Assembly: GCA_964442745.1 (NCBI GenBank)
Contig: CAYUAI010000050.1
Coordinates: 1-30,647 of the forward strand
DNA from: CAYUAI01 sp964442745
Lineage (GTDB): Bacteria > Pseudomonadota > Gammaproteobacteria > S012-40
Length of the DNA: 30,647 bases
Reading direction: 5' to 3'
The notes under the pieces are model-generated. The model did no database searches, had not been told where the DNA came from, and was given only the letters and a program-made list of their open reading frames with translations. The position numbers and the translations under genes are program-made. Shown here in pieces: positions 1 to 7,279 of the stretch. Position 1 is the first letter of the stretch, and each line of letters begins with the position of its first letter.

Positions 1-120
1 TAACAAGGTGGGTAAAACGGACCGGCCTACTGCGGCGTTTGTTTGGGTATGGTGAAAAATGAAAAATTATCGTACTTGCAAAATTCAGTGTTGACCATCC
101 GCTTACCTATAGCGTTAGGC
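1..120 (+). other. Integron attC-like recombination site (left end cut by window)
   Basis: The segment opens with TAACAAGG, the usual continuation of an attC R'' box (RYYYAAC, whose first bases lie outside the window). It closes with GCGTTAGGC, whose last seven bases (114-120) fit the R' consensus GTTRRRY. The ends are imperfectly self-complementary: GGGTAAAACGGAC near the start pairs with the reverse complement of the end (AGGTAAGCGGATG) with a one-base bulge, as expected for the extrahelical bases of an attC. Length of about 120 bp is typical of long, VCR-like sites. No integrase or attI is visible, so an integron array to the left of the window is inferred. Confidence 0.6.
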
Positions 121-159
121 CCCATCCCTACAAATAGTGCATGATCCAGATAGAGCACA

Positions 160-375
160 ATGAGAGAAACTTTAAAGAAAAAAATCATACAAGTTTGCAA
201 CAACAAAATAGAGAGCAAAGGTCCAGAGGTCGGGTTGTCATTTTATGCATTTTTTACGAACAAAAATGACAATCCAGAGCTTTTAATGGAAGCGGCTAAA
301 TGGTGGATAATGATAAACAAACTCGACCATTTCGAAAAGGCGATAAAAATTAAGCACATGGTTGAGGCAATGTAA
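160..375 (+). CDS. Small cassette-borne protein, DUF6500-like
   Basis: A 71-residue acidic/basic protein with no signal peptide or membrane segment, so probably cytoplasmic. It starts MRETLKKKII and contains GLSFYAFFTNKND and PELLMEAAKWW, a pattern I associate from memory with the uncharacterised DUF6500 family; its function is unknown. It begins 39 bp after the attC-like site, which is where a gene-cassette reading frame usually starts. It is followed 41 bp later by a VOC-type gene in the same direction with no second attC between them, suggesting a two-gene cassette. No strong Shine-Dalgarno is seen before the ATG. Confidence 0.6.
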   Translation: MRETLKKKIIQVCNNKIESKGPEVGLSFYAFFTNKNDNPELLMEAAKWWIMINKLDHFEKAIKIKHMVEAM

Positions 376-416
376 ATTAATACTGATAAAAAAATGATCA
401 TGGATTGAGGTGAAAG

Positions 417-575
417 ATGTCCAAGATTTCTGTTTGTATCGATGTTCAAGAGAAAGATAAAGCGGTTCAGTTTTATACAAAAGGCCTTGGTTGTGAATTA
501 GTGAAAGACAATGCAGAATACGTTGCGTTAGTGACAGATGGTCTAACAATTTATCTTGGATTTAGGGGACACTGA
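417..575 (+). pseudogene. VOC/glyoxalase-superfamily protein, truncated
   Basis: The first 48 or so residues begin MSKISVCIDVQEKDKAVQFY and continue TKGLGCELVKDNAEYVALV. This is the N-terminal beta-alpha-beta-beta half module of vicinal-oxygen-chelate proteins (glyoxalase/bleomycin-resistance fold), which normally run to about 120-140 residues. GAGGTG at 408-413 is a plausible ribosome binding site. The frame runs into the terminal inverted repeat of a small mobile element at about 562 and stops at 573-575, leaving only 52 codons. I found no continuation of the VOC fold on the far side of the element or beyond 3097, so the 3' half appears lost rather than just interrupted. The original substrate cannot be inferred. 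Confidence 0.7.
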
Positions 576-671
576 TATTTTAATGCGTTAATGTGAGCGA
601 GCTGAGAATGTAGTAAAGAGAATAATGTTAAGATCAAAATTTATTAACACATTAAAACATCAGTGTCGCCT
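564..671. mobile_element. 108-bp miniature inverted-repeat element (MITE-like)
   Basis: The left end 564-592 (AGGGGACACTGATATTTTAA at the tip) is the inverted match of 643-671, with three differences over 29 bp. The interior of about 50 bp has no coding potential. The structure is that of a non-autonomous miniature element or a REP-like hairpin. Tips containing GGGGACACTGAT are common beside REP-associated tyrosine transposases in gammaproteobacteria (recalled, not searched). It lies exactly at the truncation point of the VOC gene. Confidence 0.7.
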
Positions 672-679
672 ATACTGTG

Positions 680-822
680 TCTGAAGACCGTCTTGAGCAA
701 GCAGCCTAATGTGGTTTCATCTGGAATTCGCAGCCATCCGGCGGCCTTTTGTAATACGCGACCCTCAGGCTAAAGGTGCCACCGATTAATCCCGTTAGTA
801 TGAGAAAAACGCCGTCTTCAAG
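680..822 (-). pseudogene. IS1380-type transposase fragment (internally deleted)
   Basis: Read on the reverse strand, the segment gives LEDGVFLILTGLIGGTFS, then after a frame change RVLQKAAGWLRIPDETT and LGCLLK. The same peptides occur in order in the forward-strand IS1380-type remnant at 2054-2575. Compared with that copy it lacks about 25-30 bp between the two blocks, which causes the frame change. Both ends are missing: it stops abruptly beside the miniature element at 671 and merges on the other side into unrelated sequence downstream of ccdB. It cannot be functional. Confidence 0.7.
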
Positions 823-943
823 TAATGTTTTTTTCTCCGCGATAGCGGCTTCGTCCCACAAGTCGTTCGAGCAGATTCCACCTAATATCGCTGATGTTTT
901 AGAGACAACACGAATTAGATCAAATCTGCTCAACTCCCAGCCG

Positions 944-1261
944 TTAAATGCCGGTTATCATAAAATCGAGTGCAGAAATTATTTCATCGCGAGACTCAGA
1001 CAACGAGGATATTTTTTCACCTAAGTTACTGCGTTCAATCCCTGCGATAAGTGTCGTTATTGACAGATATTGTTTTCCCATAATTTCGAATACCGGATGT
1101 AAAGTTTTTAACTTTTCTCCACTGTAATTGTTTTCCACCGTCAATGGTATAACGACCGTCGTCTGTAATTCAGAAAGTAAATTTGATTGAACTTCCAACA
1201 GGTATGGGTAAAGTGTTTTTGTTGATCGGTTTTTATTTTTGAAAACGTCGAATTGAGCCAT
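944..1261 (-). CDS. ccdB: CcdB family toxin
   Basis: 105 residues, the normal CcdB length. It starts MAQFDVFKNKN and has the family features YPYLLEVQSNLL, VIPLT near residue 40, a central segment HPVFEIMGKQYLS and the C-terminus EIISALDFMITGI, the region which in plasmid CcdB contacts GyrA. CcdB poisons DNA gyrase by trapping the cleaved complex. The start codon overlaps the stop of the upstream antitoxin gene by one base (TAATG), so the two are translationally coupled. Nothing suggests truncation, so the module may be active. Reverse orientation and the nearby attC-like sequences suggest it arrived as an integron cassette. Confidence 0.88.
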   Translation of the reverse strand: MAQFDVFKNKNRSTKTLYPYLLEVQSNLLSELQTTVVIPLTVENNYSGEKLKTLHPVFEIMGKQYLSITTLIAGIERSNLGEKISSLSESRDEIISALDFMITGI

Positions 1262-1506
1262 TAGAATTTTCGTAACCCGTCAGAAAACACACCGTTTTCT
1301 TTTATAAATTCGTTATACTGCTCAATGGCTGCTTTGTTTTCTACTAGCCATGCGTCCGACGTTTCTTGTCGCACTTTATCTGCAAGTGCTTCTTCTAAAG
1401 TAGCAGATATATTGATCTTCATTTTTTTAGCTATATCTAGCAAATCACTGTTTACAGTAAGGTTAGTTGGCTTTTTGGGAGCCCCAGCATTAAAATAATG
1501 TCCCAT
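1261..1506 (-). CDS. ccdA: CcdA family antitoxin
   Basis: 81 residues. The N-terminal part (about 1-45) should form the ribbon-helix-helix DNA-binding domain: KKPTNLTVNSDLLDIAKKMK followed by INISATLEEAL. The C-terminal tail (WLVENKAAIEQYNEFIKENG, then VFSDGLRKF) matches the toxin-wrapping segment of CcdA. GGAG 9 nt upstream of the ATG is a good ribosome binding site. CcdA neutralises CcdB and, with it, represses the operon; a near-palindrome lies just upstream. The gene order antitoxin-toxin is canonical. Confidence 0.88.
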   Translation of the reverse strand: MGHYFNAGAPKKPTNLTVNSDLLDIAKKMKINISATLEEALADKVRQETSDAWLVENKAAIEQYNEFIKENGVFSDGLRKF

Positions 1507-1527
1507 AGTGAATTCTCCACATATTTA

Positions 1528-1555
1528 ATGCATATGTATCATGCGCATAATTATA
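1528..1555 (-). promoter_or_regulatory. Candidate ccdAB promoter (-10) and operator palindrome
   Basis: Reverse-strand TATAAT lies at 1555-1550. Between it and the ccdA start is a 21-bp near-palindrome (1528-1548) with arms ATGCATATG and CATGCGCAT, a plausible site for the CcdA ribbon-helix-helix dimer. No convincing -35 hexamer is present at 16-18 bp, so the promoter call is tentative. Confidence 0.35.
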
Positions 1556-1574
1556 TTGTAGATCGTAGTATCAC

Positions 1575-1610
1575 ATTTAACAAGGCTTTCAACATGGATC
1601 GATTTGGGTG
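1575..1610 (+). other. Partial attC-like sequence (R'' side only)
   Basis: ATTTAAC at 1575-1581 fits the attC R'' consensus RYYYAAC and continues AAGGCTTTCAACATGGATCG, resembling the start of the site at 1-120 (TAACAAGG) and of VCR-type sites. No matching GTTRRRY box follows within about 130 bp; the IS91-type remnant begins near 1644 instead. If real, it marks the end of the ccdAB cassette, truncated by the transposon. Confidence 0.35.
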
Positions 1611-1643
1611 TGTATTTACATAATCAATGATGGCCCCTTTCTA

Positions 1644-1925
1644 TCAAACCGGCACCAAACTGACGGAATATCCAAGAGGAAGAATCCTCCGCTTGATGGT
1701 CTTCATCTCGCCACCACAACAAGAACAGCGCCGAGGTGGACGTTTTTTCATCCATGTCAGTGCTTGATTTGGGTCAAGCCCCTTCAAAAACTGTCGCACT
1801 TGAATCAAGCGTTTGCTGTTCGGGTGTAAAAAACCAAAATTTCGGGTACGTCTAAATCGTTTCGGTAACACAGGCTGGATAATCAGCCACAAAAATCTTT
1901 CTCCAGAGATCGGTTTGAATTCCAT
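1644..1925 (-). pseudogene. IS91-type transposase, C-terminal fragment
   Basis: The reverse-strand frame carries SGERFLWLIIQPVLPKRFRR, then TRNFGFLHPNSKRLIQVRQF, and ends with RRCSCCGGEMKTIKRRI. This is the C-terminal end of Y2-type (IS91/transposase_32) proteins: the VLPKGF-R-R-YGFLHP block followed by a CxCCGGxM zinc-binding tail. Only about 90 of roughly 300-400 residues remain, and the catalytic HUH and tyrosine motifs are gone. The fragment lies between the half-attC and the forward IS1380-type remnant. Confidence 0.7.
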
Positions 1926-2053
1926 TTTTTTGTCTTGCTGTTTTGATAGCGAAATGTTGCCTGACCATTTTCACCGGCCACAATATTTTTTTCCTGAATC
2001 ACACCACAATACAAATAACGGCCCGTCAGTTCTTCATTAATTTCAGCCCGGCC

Positions 2054-2575
2054 ATGAGCGCCAAATCAGGCAAGGCCATTTTTCAAAAAACAGGGAAAAA
2101 CATGACTAGCAAAGCTGGGCTTATCCCTGTTATCAAATCCCTGGACAAACTCGGGTTTACTCAGCTATTTCGAAGAACCATCGACCATAAACGAAACGAC
2201 AATGCTGTTTATCGTCTTGATGATGGTGTTTTCCTCATACTCACAGGATTAATTGGTGGCGCCTTCAGCATCAGCAAATGCGGATTGCTTTGGTCAAATT
2301 GCCGAGTATTACAAAGGGCTGCTGGTGGGTTACGCGTACCCGATGAAGCCACATTGGGTCGTTTGTTCAAGGAGGTTAGTGCGCGTCACATCAGCGAAAT
2401 GGAAACACTCGTACGTGTACTGCGTTGAACGGTCTGGCAAAAAGCGTTACGCGATGGAACCAATAAAGTCGCGGCACTAAAAACGCTATGGATTGATGTC
2501 GACTTGAGTGTAAAAACTGTTTATGGCAAGCAAGAAGGCGTTGCTAAAGGCTATAACTCACATAAAGAATCGTGA
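2054..2575 (+). pseudogene. IS1380-type transposase, N-terminal fragment with in-frame stop
   Basis: The frame reads MSAKSGKAIF, MTSKAGLIPVIKSLDKLGFT, YRLDDGVFLILTGLIGGAFS, DEATLGRLFKEVSARHISEM, then a TGA (2426-2428) where an arginine codon is expected. It resumes in the same frame with VWQKALRDGTNKVAALKT and LWIDVDLSVKTVYGKQEG, ending at 2573-2575. This order matches IS1380/IS4-group transposases; LWIDVD holds the first catalytic Asp. The remaining two thirds, with the second Asp and the Glu, are absent. It is inactive, through both the stop codon and the truncation. Confidence 0.8.
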
Positions 2576-3082
2576 AGAAAGGAGAACTTCCATGCGCTGA
2601 AAAACAAGCGCAGACATTCTCTTGCTTGCTTCATATTAAGCGAAGTAAAAACACGGCAATCAATTGGAATTACAATAGTCGGCAAGTCCGATTTGAGCTA
2701 TTTGGCTAACCCTGTCGATTTAAGCGAGCAAGCTTTGTCTATTTAATTAACTATTTGCTTGCCGATTGCTAGCTCGATAATTACTTGCAGAATTTAGGTG
2801 TTAATCTTGGCATGAGTTAGACTGAAATTGTTGATATTGTGCGAGAAGGTAGGGAGAAAAAATACAGCTAATCGGATAGCCGAGGATGTTTTTTAGGATA
2901 CAATGGGTCAAATATTTACTTTTACTATCATTTATGGTCCGCTATTGCTTGGTAGAGATGAAGATATTTTGACAGTCGGCGAACTACTGTTGAAAAGACA
3001 CCTCGGCGAAGTCGTGATCTGCCATTGACCCGAACATATTCCCCGAGTGATGAACGATCGCGCTTTTGCTGACGATATTGCC
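2576..3082. other. Degenerate non-coding stretch within the accessory block
   Basis: No intact gene is seen. A forward frame around 2590-2745 reads ENFHALKNKRRHSLACFILS followed by EVKTRQSIGITIVG. It is open for about 50 codons but has no recognisable homology or start. A 41-codon frame from 2903 (MGQIFTFTIIYGPLLLGRDE...) is also unrecognised. Both look like remnants of mobile DNA. Confidence 0.4.
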
Positions 3083-3097
3083 ATCAGTGTCCCCTAA
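3083..3097 (-). repeat. 15-bp inverted copy of the element tip at 562-576
   Basis: ATCAGTGTCCCCTAA is the exact reverse complement of 562-576. The copy ends the accessory block: beyond it lies the leader of the conserved ABC transporter gene. It is probably the end of another element of the same kind, or the other end of a larger unit. Confidence 0.7.
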
Positions 3098-3286
3098 TGT
3101 GCAAAATAGCACTACGATTCTTGCGCTTTTGTCTCCTCAGAACGAATAAACTAAATCTGACGATCCTATGGATGAGGGAGGTAGGACGCCAACAGTGAGT
3201 GCTTTAGGCAACTCGGGCGACAAAGCCGAGCGCTAAACCGGACAGTTATCAGGTGCTCATTCCTCACTGCATTGTTCTATGATTCT

Positions 3287-3295
3287 TGTTATAAT
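3287..3295 (+). promoter_or_regulatory. Candidate extended -10 promoter for the GldA-like ATPase gene
   Basis: TGTTATAAT combines a consensus TATAAT (3290-3295) with a TGn extension; a -35 is not obvious. It lies about 135 bp upstream of the ATG chosen for the ATPase. The rest of 3098-3429 shows no gene. Confidence 0.45.
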
Positions 3296-3429
3296 TTCCC
3301 GCGTTGTGATGTGATGCTCAGGCGGTTGAGGGGCGTTTGTCTGCTTGCGACCAGTTTCAGGGATCGATGGTTTATTGATCGGCTCGCTTCTTCACTTAAA
3401 CTTTAGGGTTGTGCGCTATCGTTAATTCA

Positions 3430-4389
3430 ATGGAAAAAGAAATACTGATACAAGTGGAGGGCTTGACCCGTTATTATGGAGAGCATTGCGCCGTTAATGA
3501 TATCAGCTTTGAGGTGCGGCGAGGAGAAGTGATGGGCTTTTTAGGGGCTAATGGGGCGGGTAAATCCACTACCATGAAAATTATCACCGGCAATTTAGCC
3601 CCCAGTTTTGGTCGTATTGTCATCAATGGGGTTGATTTGTTAGACCATCCGAAGCAAGCTAAGGCGGCATTAGGTTATCTTCCTGACCAACCGCCGTTAT
3701 ATCGGGAGTTGACGGTTGATGAATATCTGGTCTTTTGTGCGCGCATTAATCGTATTTTGCCAAAAGCGGTAAGTGCCGCTCTGGATAACGCGAAGCAACG
3801 CTGTGGCTTAGAGCAAGTAGGGCGTCGGCTGATTGGCAACTTATCGAAAGGTTATCAGCAACGGGTGGGAATTGCTCAGGCGATTATTCATTCGCCTGAT
3901 GTCGTTATACTTGATGAGCCAACAGTGGGTTTGGACCCGATTCAAATCCGTGAAATTCGATCGCTGATTCGAGAATTAGGCGGCGATCATAGTGTAATTT
4001 TGTCAACCCATATTTTGCCAGAAGTACAGACAATTTGTGATCGTGTACAGATAATAAACAATGGGCAATTGGTTTTGACAGAAACCATCAAGGGATTAGA
4101 GCATAAAATGCAAGCCTCTAATCTCAAAGTCGGGTTTCGCCACTCGCCTTCGGCTAAGCAGCTCAGTGCATTACCTGATGTGGTTGAGGTTGAATCGTTG
4201 GGGCCGCAGTGTTGGCGAATTCACTATCACCCGGATCATAACCCGGTAGATTTTATCGTCAAAGAATCGGTCAAGCAGGACTGGGGTTTGTATGAGTTGA
4301 CGCCGGAAAAAATGTCATTGGAAGATATTTTTGTTAATTTGACCTGCTCAGAAAATCATGAAATAAGCCTTCAATCGGTCGCGAGTTAA
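3430..4389 (+). CDS. ABC transporter ATP-binding protein, GldA-like
   Basis: 319 residues from the ATG at 3430; a TTG seven codons upstream is the alternative, and neither has a clear ribosome binding site. Walker A GANGAGKST at 39-47, signature LSKGYQQR at 138-145, Walker B VVILDEP at 158-164 and H-loop STH with His194 are all intact, so it should hydrolyse ATP. The C-terminal 100 residues form the auxiliary domain seen in GldA/NatA/CcmA-type exporters. Its natural partners are an ABC-2 permease and a GldG-like protein, found at 8948 and 9714 but not next to it. In many gammaproteobacteria the three are adjacent. The transported substrate is unknown. Confidence 0.85.
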   Translation: MEKEILIQVEGLTRYYGEHCAVNDISFEVRRGEVMGFLGANGAGKSTTMKIITGNLAPSFGRIVINGVDLLDHPKQAKAALGYLPDQPPLYRELTVDEYLVFCARINRILPKAVSAALDNAKQRCGLEQVGRRLIGNLSKGYQQRVGIAQAIIHSPDVVILDEPTVGLDPIQIREIRSLIRELGGDHSVILSTHILPEVQTICDRVQIINNGQLVLTETIKGLEHKMQASNLKVGFRHSPSAKQLSALPDVVEVESLGPQCWRIHYHPDHNPVDFIVKESVKQDWGLYELTPEKMSLEDIFVNLTCSENHEISLQSVAS

Positions 4390-4403
4390 GTGCATTAATC
4401 ATT

Positions 4404-4418
4404 CGTCACAGTGTGACG
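4404..4418. promoter_or_regulatory. 15-bp palindrome between the ATPase gene and nhaA
   Basis: CGTCACA-G-TGTGACG is a perfect 7-bp dyad around one base, 14 bp after the ATPase stop codon. It has no T-run, so it is unlikely to be an intrinsic terminator; a dimeric regulator site upstream of nhaA is possible. The remaining 140 bp to nhaA hold nothing else recognisable. Confidence 0.3.
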
Positions 4419-4557
4419 TGGTGGATTTGCATGATACCGGTTTACCTGGCTTGTTTCTGGGATTGAAGCAGCAAAGACTACCATTATAACCATTTGGCAT
4501 ACCTCACAGGCTGTTCAACTGCGGATTCTGGGATTGTTAGGAGCTGCCTGTTAAACA

Positions 4558-5787
4558 ATGTATTGGAAGTTAATTATTCAAAAAATGACAAGTTTAATCA
4601 AAGATTTTCTTAAATTAGAATCTGCCAGCGGTATTCTTTTATTGTTTACTGCGATTTTGGCGATGTTTATGGCTAATTCACCCTTGTCTCACTGGTACGA
4701 TATGTTGCTTGATGTGCCTGTCGAAATCCGGATTGGTGAATTGATCATTGCTAAACCCCTTTTGCTATGGATTAATGATGGTCTTATGGCGCTGTTTTTT
4801 TTCCTGGTTGGCCTGGAATTAAAGCGAGAAGTTCTCGAAGGGGAATTGGCTGAGCCAAAAAATATTGTGTTACCTGCCCTCGGTGCGATTGGCGGTATGT
4901 TGGTCCCTGCGATGATTTATGTGGCTTTCAATTACGATGATCCAGAAGCGATAAAAGGTTGGGCCATTCCCGCTGCCACAGATATTGCCTTTGCCTTGGG
5001 CATCCTTTTATTGTTGGGCAAAAAAGTACCGCTCAGTATAAAAATCTTTTTAGTATCATTGGCGATTTTTGATGATATTGGTGCCATTGTGATCATTGCC
5101 ATTTTTTACACAAGTAATTTATCGGTGTTATCGTTGGTGGTGGCGGCTTTTTGTATTGTGGCATTGTATGTTTTGAATCGGAAGGGAGTGATGGAAACGA
5201 CACCGTATTTGTTGATTGGTTTGATTATGTGGGTGGCGGTATTGAAGTCGGGAGTGCATGCCACTTTAGCGGGGGTCATTTGCGCATTTTTTATTCCTTT
5301 ACGCAATGCTAAGTCACCGAAAAAATCGCCGTTACGCGAATTAGAGCATAGTTTACACGTTAGTGTCGCCTTTGGGGTGTTGCCACTTTTTGCTTTTGCG
5401 AATGCGGGCATCTCATTCAGTGGCGTGGATATGGATGCCTTGCTTCATCCTGTTTCATTAGGTATTTTCATGGGTTTGTTTATTGGCAAACAACTGGGTG
5501 TCTTTCTGTTTTGTTGGGTTGGCATTAAACTGGGTATTGCTCAATTACCTAAAGGAATGACTTGGCAAAGTTTGTATGGTGTGGCGATACTTTGTGGCAT
5601 CGGTTTTACCATGAGCCTGTTTATTGGTTCGTTGGCTTTTGAAGAGAGTGCCAATGTGACGTTTGATGAGCGTTTAGGCATTATCTTAGGGTCATTGTTT
5701 TCGGGAGTCGTCGGTTATTTTTACTTGCGATGGGCGTTAAATCGGCCGGAAAAGCCGGCTTATGGTCGGCAGCGCCATCAACGGTGA
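4558..5787 (+). CDS. nhaA: Na+/H+ antiporter NhaA
   Basis: 409 residues from the ATG at 4558; an in-frame ATG at 4585 (MTSLIKDFLKLESASG) gives 400 residues and matches the E. coli start better. TTAGGAG at 4536-4542 supports the first, at long spacing. It is an inner-membrane protein with about 12 hydrophobic segments that exports Na+ in exchange for protons. Diagnostic segments are present: WINDGLMALFFFLVGLELKR, GWAIPAATDIAFALG with Asp142 (E. coli D133), IFDDIGA with Asp172/Asp173 (E. coli D163/D164, the ion-binding pair), LKSGVHATLAGV, and IGKQLG with Lys311 (E. coli K300). It runs convergently with nfeD, 12 bp away, with no visible terminator between them. Confidence 0.95.
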   Translation: MYWKLIIQKMTSLIKDFLKLESASGILLLFTAILAMFMANSPLSHWYDMLLDVPVEIRIGELIIAKPLLLWINDGLMALFFFLVGLELKREVLEGELAEPKNIVLPALGAIGGMLVPAMIYVAFNYDDPEAIKGWAIPAATDIAFALGILLLLGKKVPLSIKIFLVSLAIFDDIGAIVIIAIFYTSNLSVLSLVVAAFCIVALYVLNRKGVMETTPYLLIGLIMWVAVLKSGVHATLAGVICAFFIPLRNAKSPKKSPLRELEHSLHVSVAFGVLPLFAFANAGISFSGVDMDALLHPVSLGIFMGLFIGKQLGVFLFCWVGIKLGIAQLPKGMTWQSLYGVAILCGIGFTMSLFIGSLAFEESANVTFDERLGIILGSLFSGVVGYFYLRWALNRPEKPAYGRQRHQR

Positions 5788-5799
5788 TTTTGCTAAATG

Positions 5800-6279
5800 T
5801 CAGTCCAGCGGATGCACCCGAAAGACTCCGACATCAACCGATTGAACCGCGACTTTGGTACCGGCTTCAATCTGTTTGAGTTTTGTACTGTCGTCAATTT
5901 CAACACGCCACTCGATGCCTGAAAAACGGACTAAGCCGGGGGCGGTGACGGTGATGGCACTGGTCAGCCGAAATGTATGACCAACCAAGTCACTGGTATT
6001 GTCTTTGGCTGGTGCGGCGTTTTTATTCTGCAAGTTTTGCATGGGTTTCCACAAGATGGCGGTTATCACCGTGGAGTTAATGCCAAAGCTGGCAATACTG
6101 GCTTGCCAGGTATAGGGAATGACCTCGAACCAGAGCAAACCGCCGGTTAATAAGGCACCGATACCCGCAAAAATTAATACGCCGGTGGCAAAGCCGAGCA
6201 CTAAGGCTTCAATGGCGAGCAGAACAAAACCTAGGCTAAACCAAAAGGCATATTGGTGGTTGTCAAAGTATTCGATCAT
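5800..6279 (-). CDS. NfeD-like membrane protein
   Basis: 159 residues. Two or three hydrophobic segments at about 12-35, 38-55 and 58-78 are followed by a soluble C-terminal domain (about 95-159) with the OB-fold pattern of NfeD: DLVGHTFRLTSAITVTAPGL, then VRFSGIEWRVEID. It corresponds to short NfeD1b proteins such as E. coli YbbK/YbbJ partners, which work with an SPFH protein in membrane microdomains. Its ATG overlaps the stop of the SPFH gene by four bases (ATGA), so it is translationally coupled to that partner. Confidence 0.88.
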   Translation of the reverse strand: MIEYFDNHQYAFWFSLGFVLLAIEALVLGFATGVLIFAGIGALLTGGLLWFEVIPYTWQASIASFGINSTVITAILWKPMQNLQNKNAAPAKDNTSDLVGHTFRLTSAITVTAPGLVRFSGIEWRVEIDDSTKLKQIEAGTKVAVQSVDVGVFRVHPLD

Positions 6280-7259
6280 GACTCGGTCTTTGTTAGGGCG
6301 TTGGTAAATTCACTGCTTTGGTTCATTGCACTGACAATGGCAATGGCTTCGGCGACGACGTTGGATGTTTCATTAGTTTTGCCATCCATTAACACAACGG
6401 TTGATTGCTTGGCGATCGCTTGTTTCGCCTCAATGGCATGGGTGGCTAGGTCGAGCTGCACCGCTTTTTGTCCTTCATGAGTGGCCGCTACTTCGCCAAT
6501 GGTGCGCAGTGCACTCGCTTTTGCTATGGCCACCATTTCAATGGCGCGGGCCTCGCCTTCAGCTTTGAGGATTTGTTCTGTTTTATCCGCTTCGGCGGCT
6601 AATACTTTGGCTTGTTTATCTCCCTCTGCCACATTAATCGCCGACTGGCGTTCACCTTCTGACTCCAAGATGGTGGCACGTTTATCGCATTCGGCTTTCA
6701 TTTGTCTTTCCATGGCTTCTAACACACTGCGTGGTGGCGTAATATCTTTGATTTCATAGCGTAGTACTTGGACTCCCCAAGGTTCTGCAGCTTCGTTGAT
6801 GGCATGCACAATGGCCGTATTTAGGGTGTCACGCTCTTTAAATGTTCTGTCTAAATCGAGCTTACCAATTTCAGAACGCATGGTTGTTTGGGCCAGTTGA
6901 GTGACCGCGAAGATGTATTCTTCCACGCCATAACTGGCTTTAGAGGCGTCTAATACTTTTAAATACAATACCCCATCAACGGTTAAACCGATATTGTCTC
7001 TGGTAATTGCACTTTGGCTAGGGACATCGATCGCTTGTTCTTTTAGTGAGCGGTTGTAAGCGACTTTGTCGATGAAAGGGAAAATAAAATTTAATCCGGC
7101 GGTGAGGGTGATTCGATACTTGCCAAACCGTTCAATCACAAAGGCACGGTTTTGCGGGACAAACTTAACCGATGTTTTTAATAAGACAATCAACACCACG
7201 GCCAGGCCGGTCCAGAAATTAAAGATGAGATCTAAAATATCAAATAACTCAGCTTTCAC
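6276..7259 (-). CDS. SPFH-domain (stomatin/prohibitin-like) protein, QmcA-type
   Basis: 327 residues from a GTG at 7259, chosen because AGGAG lies nine bases upstream; a TTG at 7283 would add eight residues. A membrane anchor at about 10-30 (LAVVLIVLLKTSV) precedes the SPFH domain (VPQNRAFVIERFGKYRITLT, then LNFIFPFIDKVAYNRSLKEQ) to about residue 180. A helical coiled-coil region follows (AECDKRATILESEGERQSAI, AEGDKQAKVLAAEADKTEQI). Such proteins oligomerise at the inner membrane as flotillin-like scaffolds and modulate proteases such as FtsH. The coupled nfeD gene downstream is the usual partner. It lies 20 bp after xthA, apparently in one operon. Confidence 0.9.
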   Translation of the reverse strand: MKAELFDILDLIFNFWTGLAVVLIVLLKTSVKFVPQNRAFVIERFGKYRITLTAGLNFIFPFIDKVAYNRSLKEQAIDVPSQSAITRDNIGLTVDGVLYLKVLDASKASYGVEEYIFAVTQLAQTTMRSEIGKLDLDRTFKERDTLNTAIVHAINEAAEPWGVQVLRYEIKDITPPRSVLEAMERQMKAECDKRATILESEGERQSAINVAEGDKQAKVLAAEADKTEQILKAEGEARAIEMVAIAKASALRTIGEVAATHEGQKAVQLDLATHAIEAKQAIAKQSTVVLMDGKTNETSNVVAEAIAIVSAMNQSSEFTNALTKTES

Positions 7260-7279
7260 GGTGAATCTCCTGTCAGCTA

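Noticed and set aside
706..933. 75-codon reverse frame ending in an IS1380-like segment
   Set aside because: Only its C-terminal half matches a transposase and the rest is unrelated; it is a chance fusion at a junction, not a gene.
2903..3030. 41-codon frame starting MGQIFTFTIIYG
   Set aside because: No homology, no clear ribosome binding site, and it lies in decayed mobile DNA.
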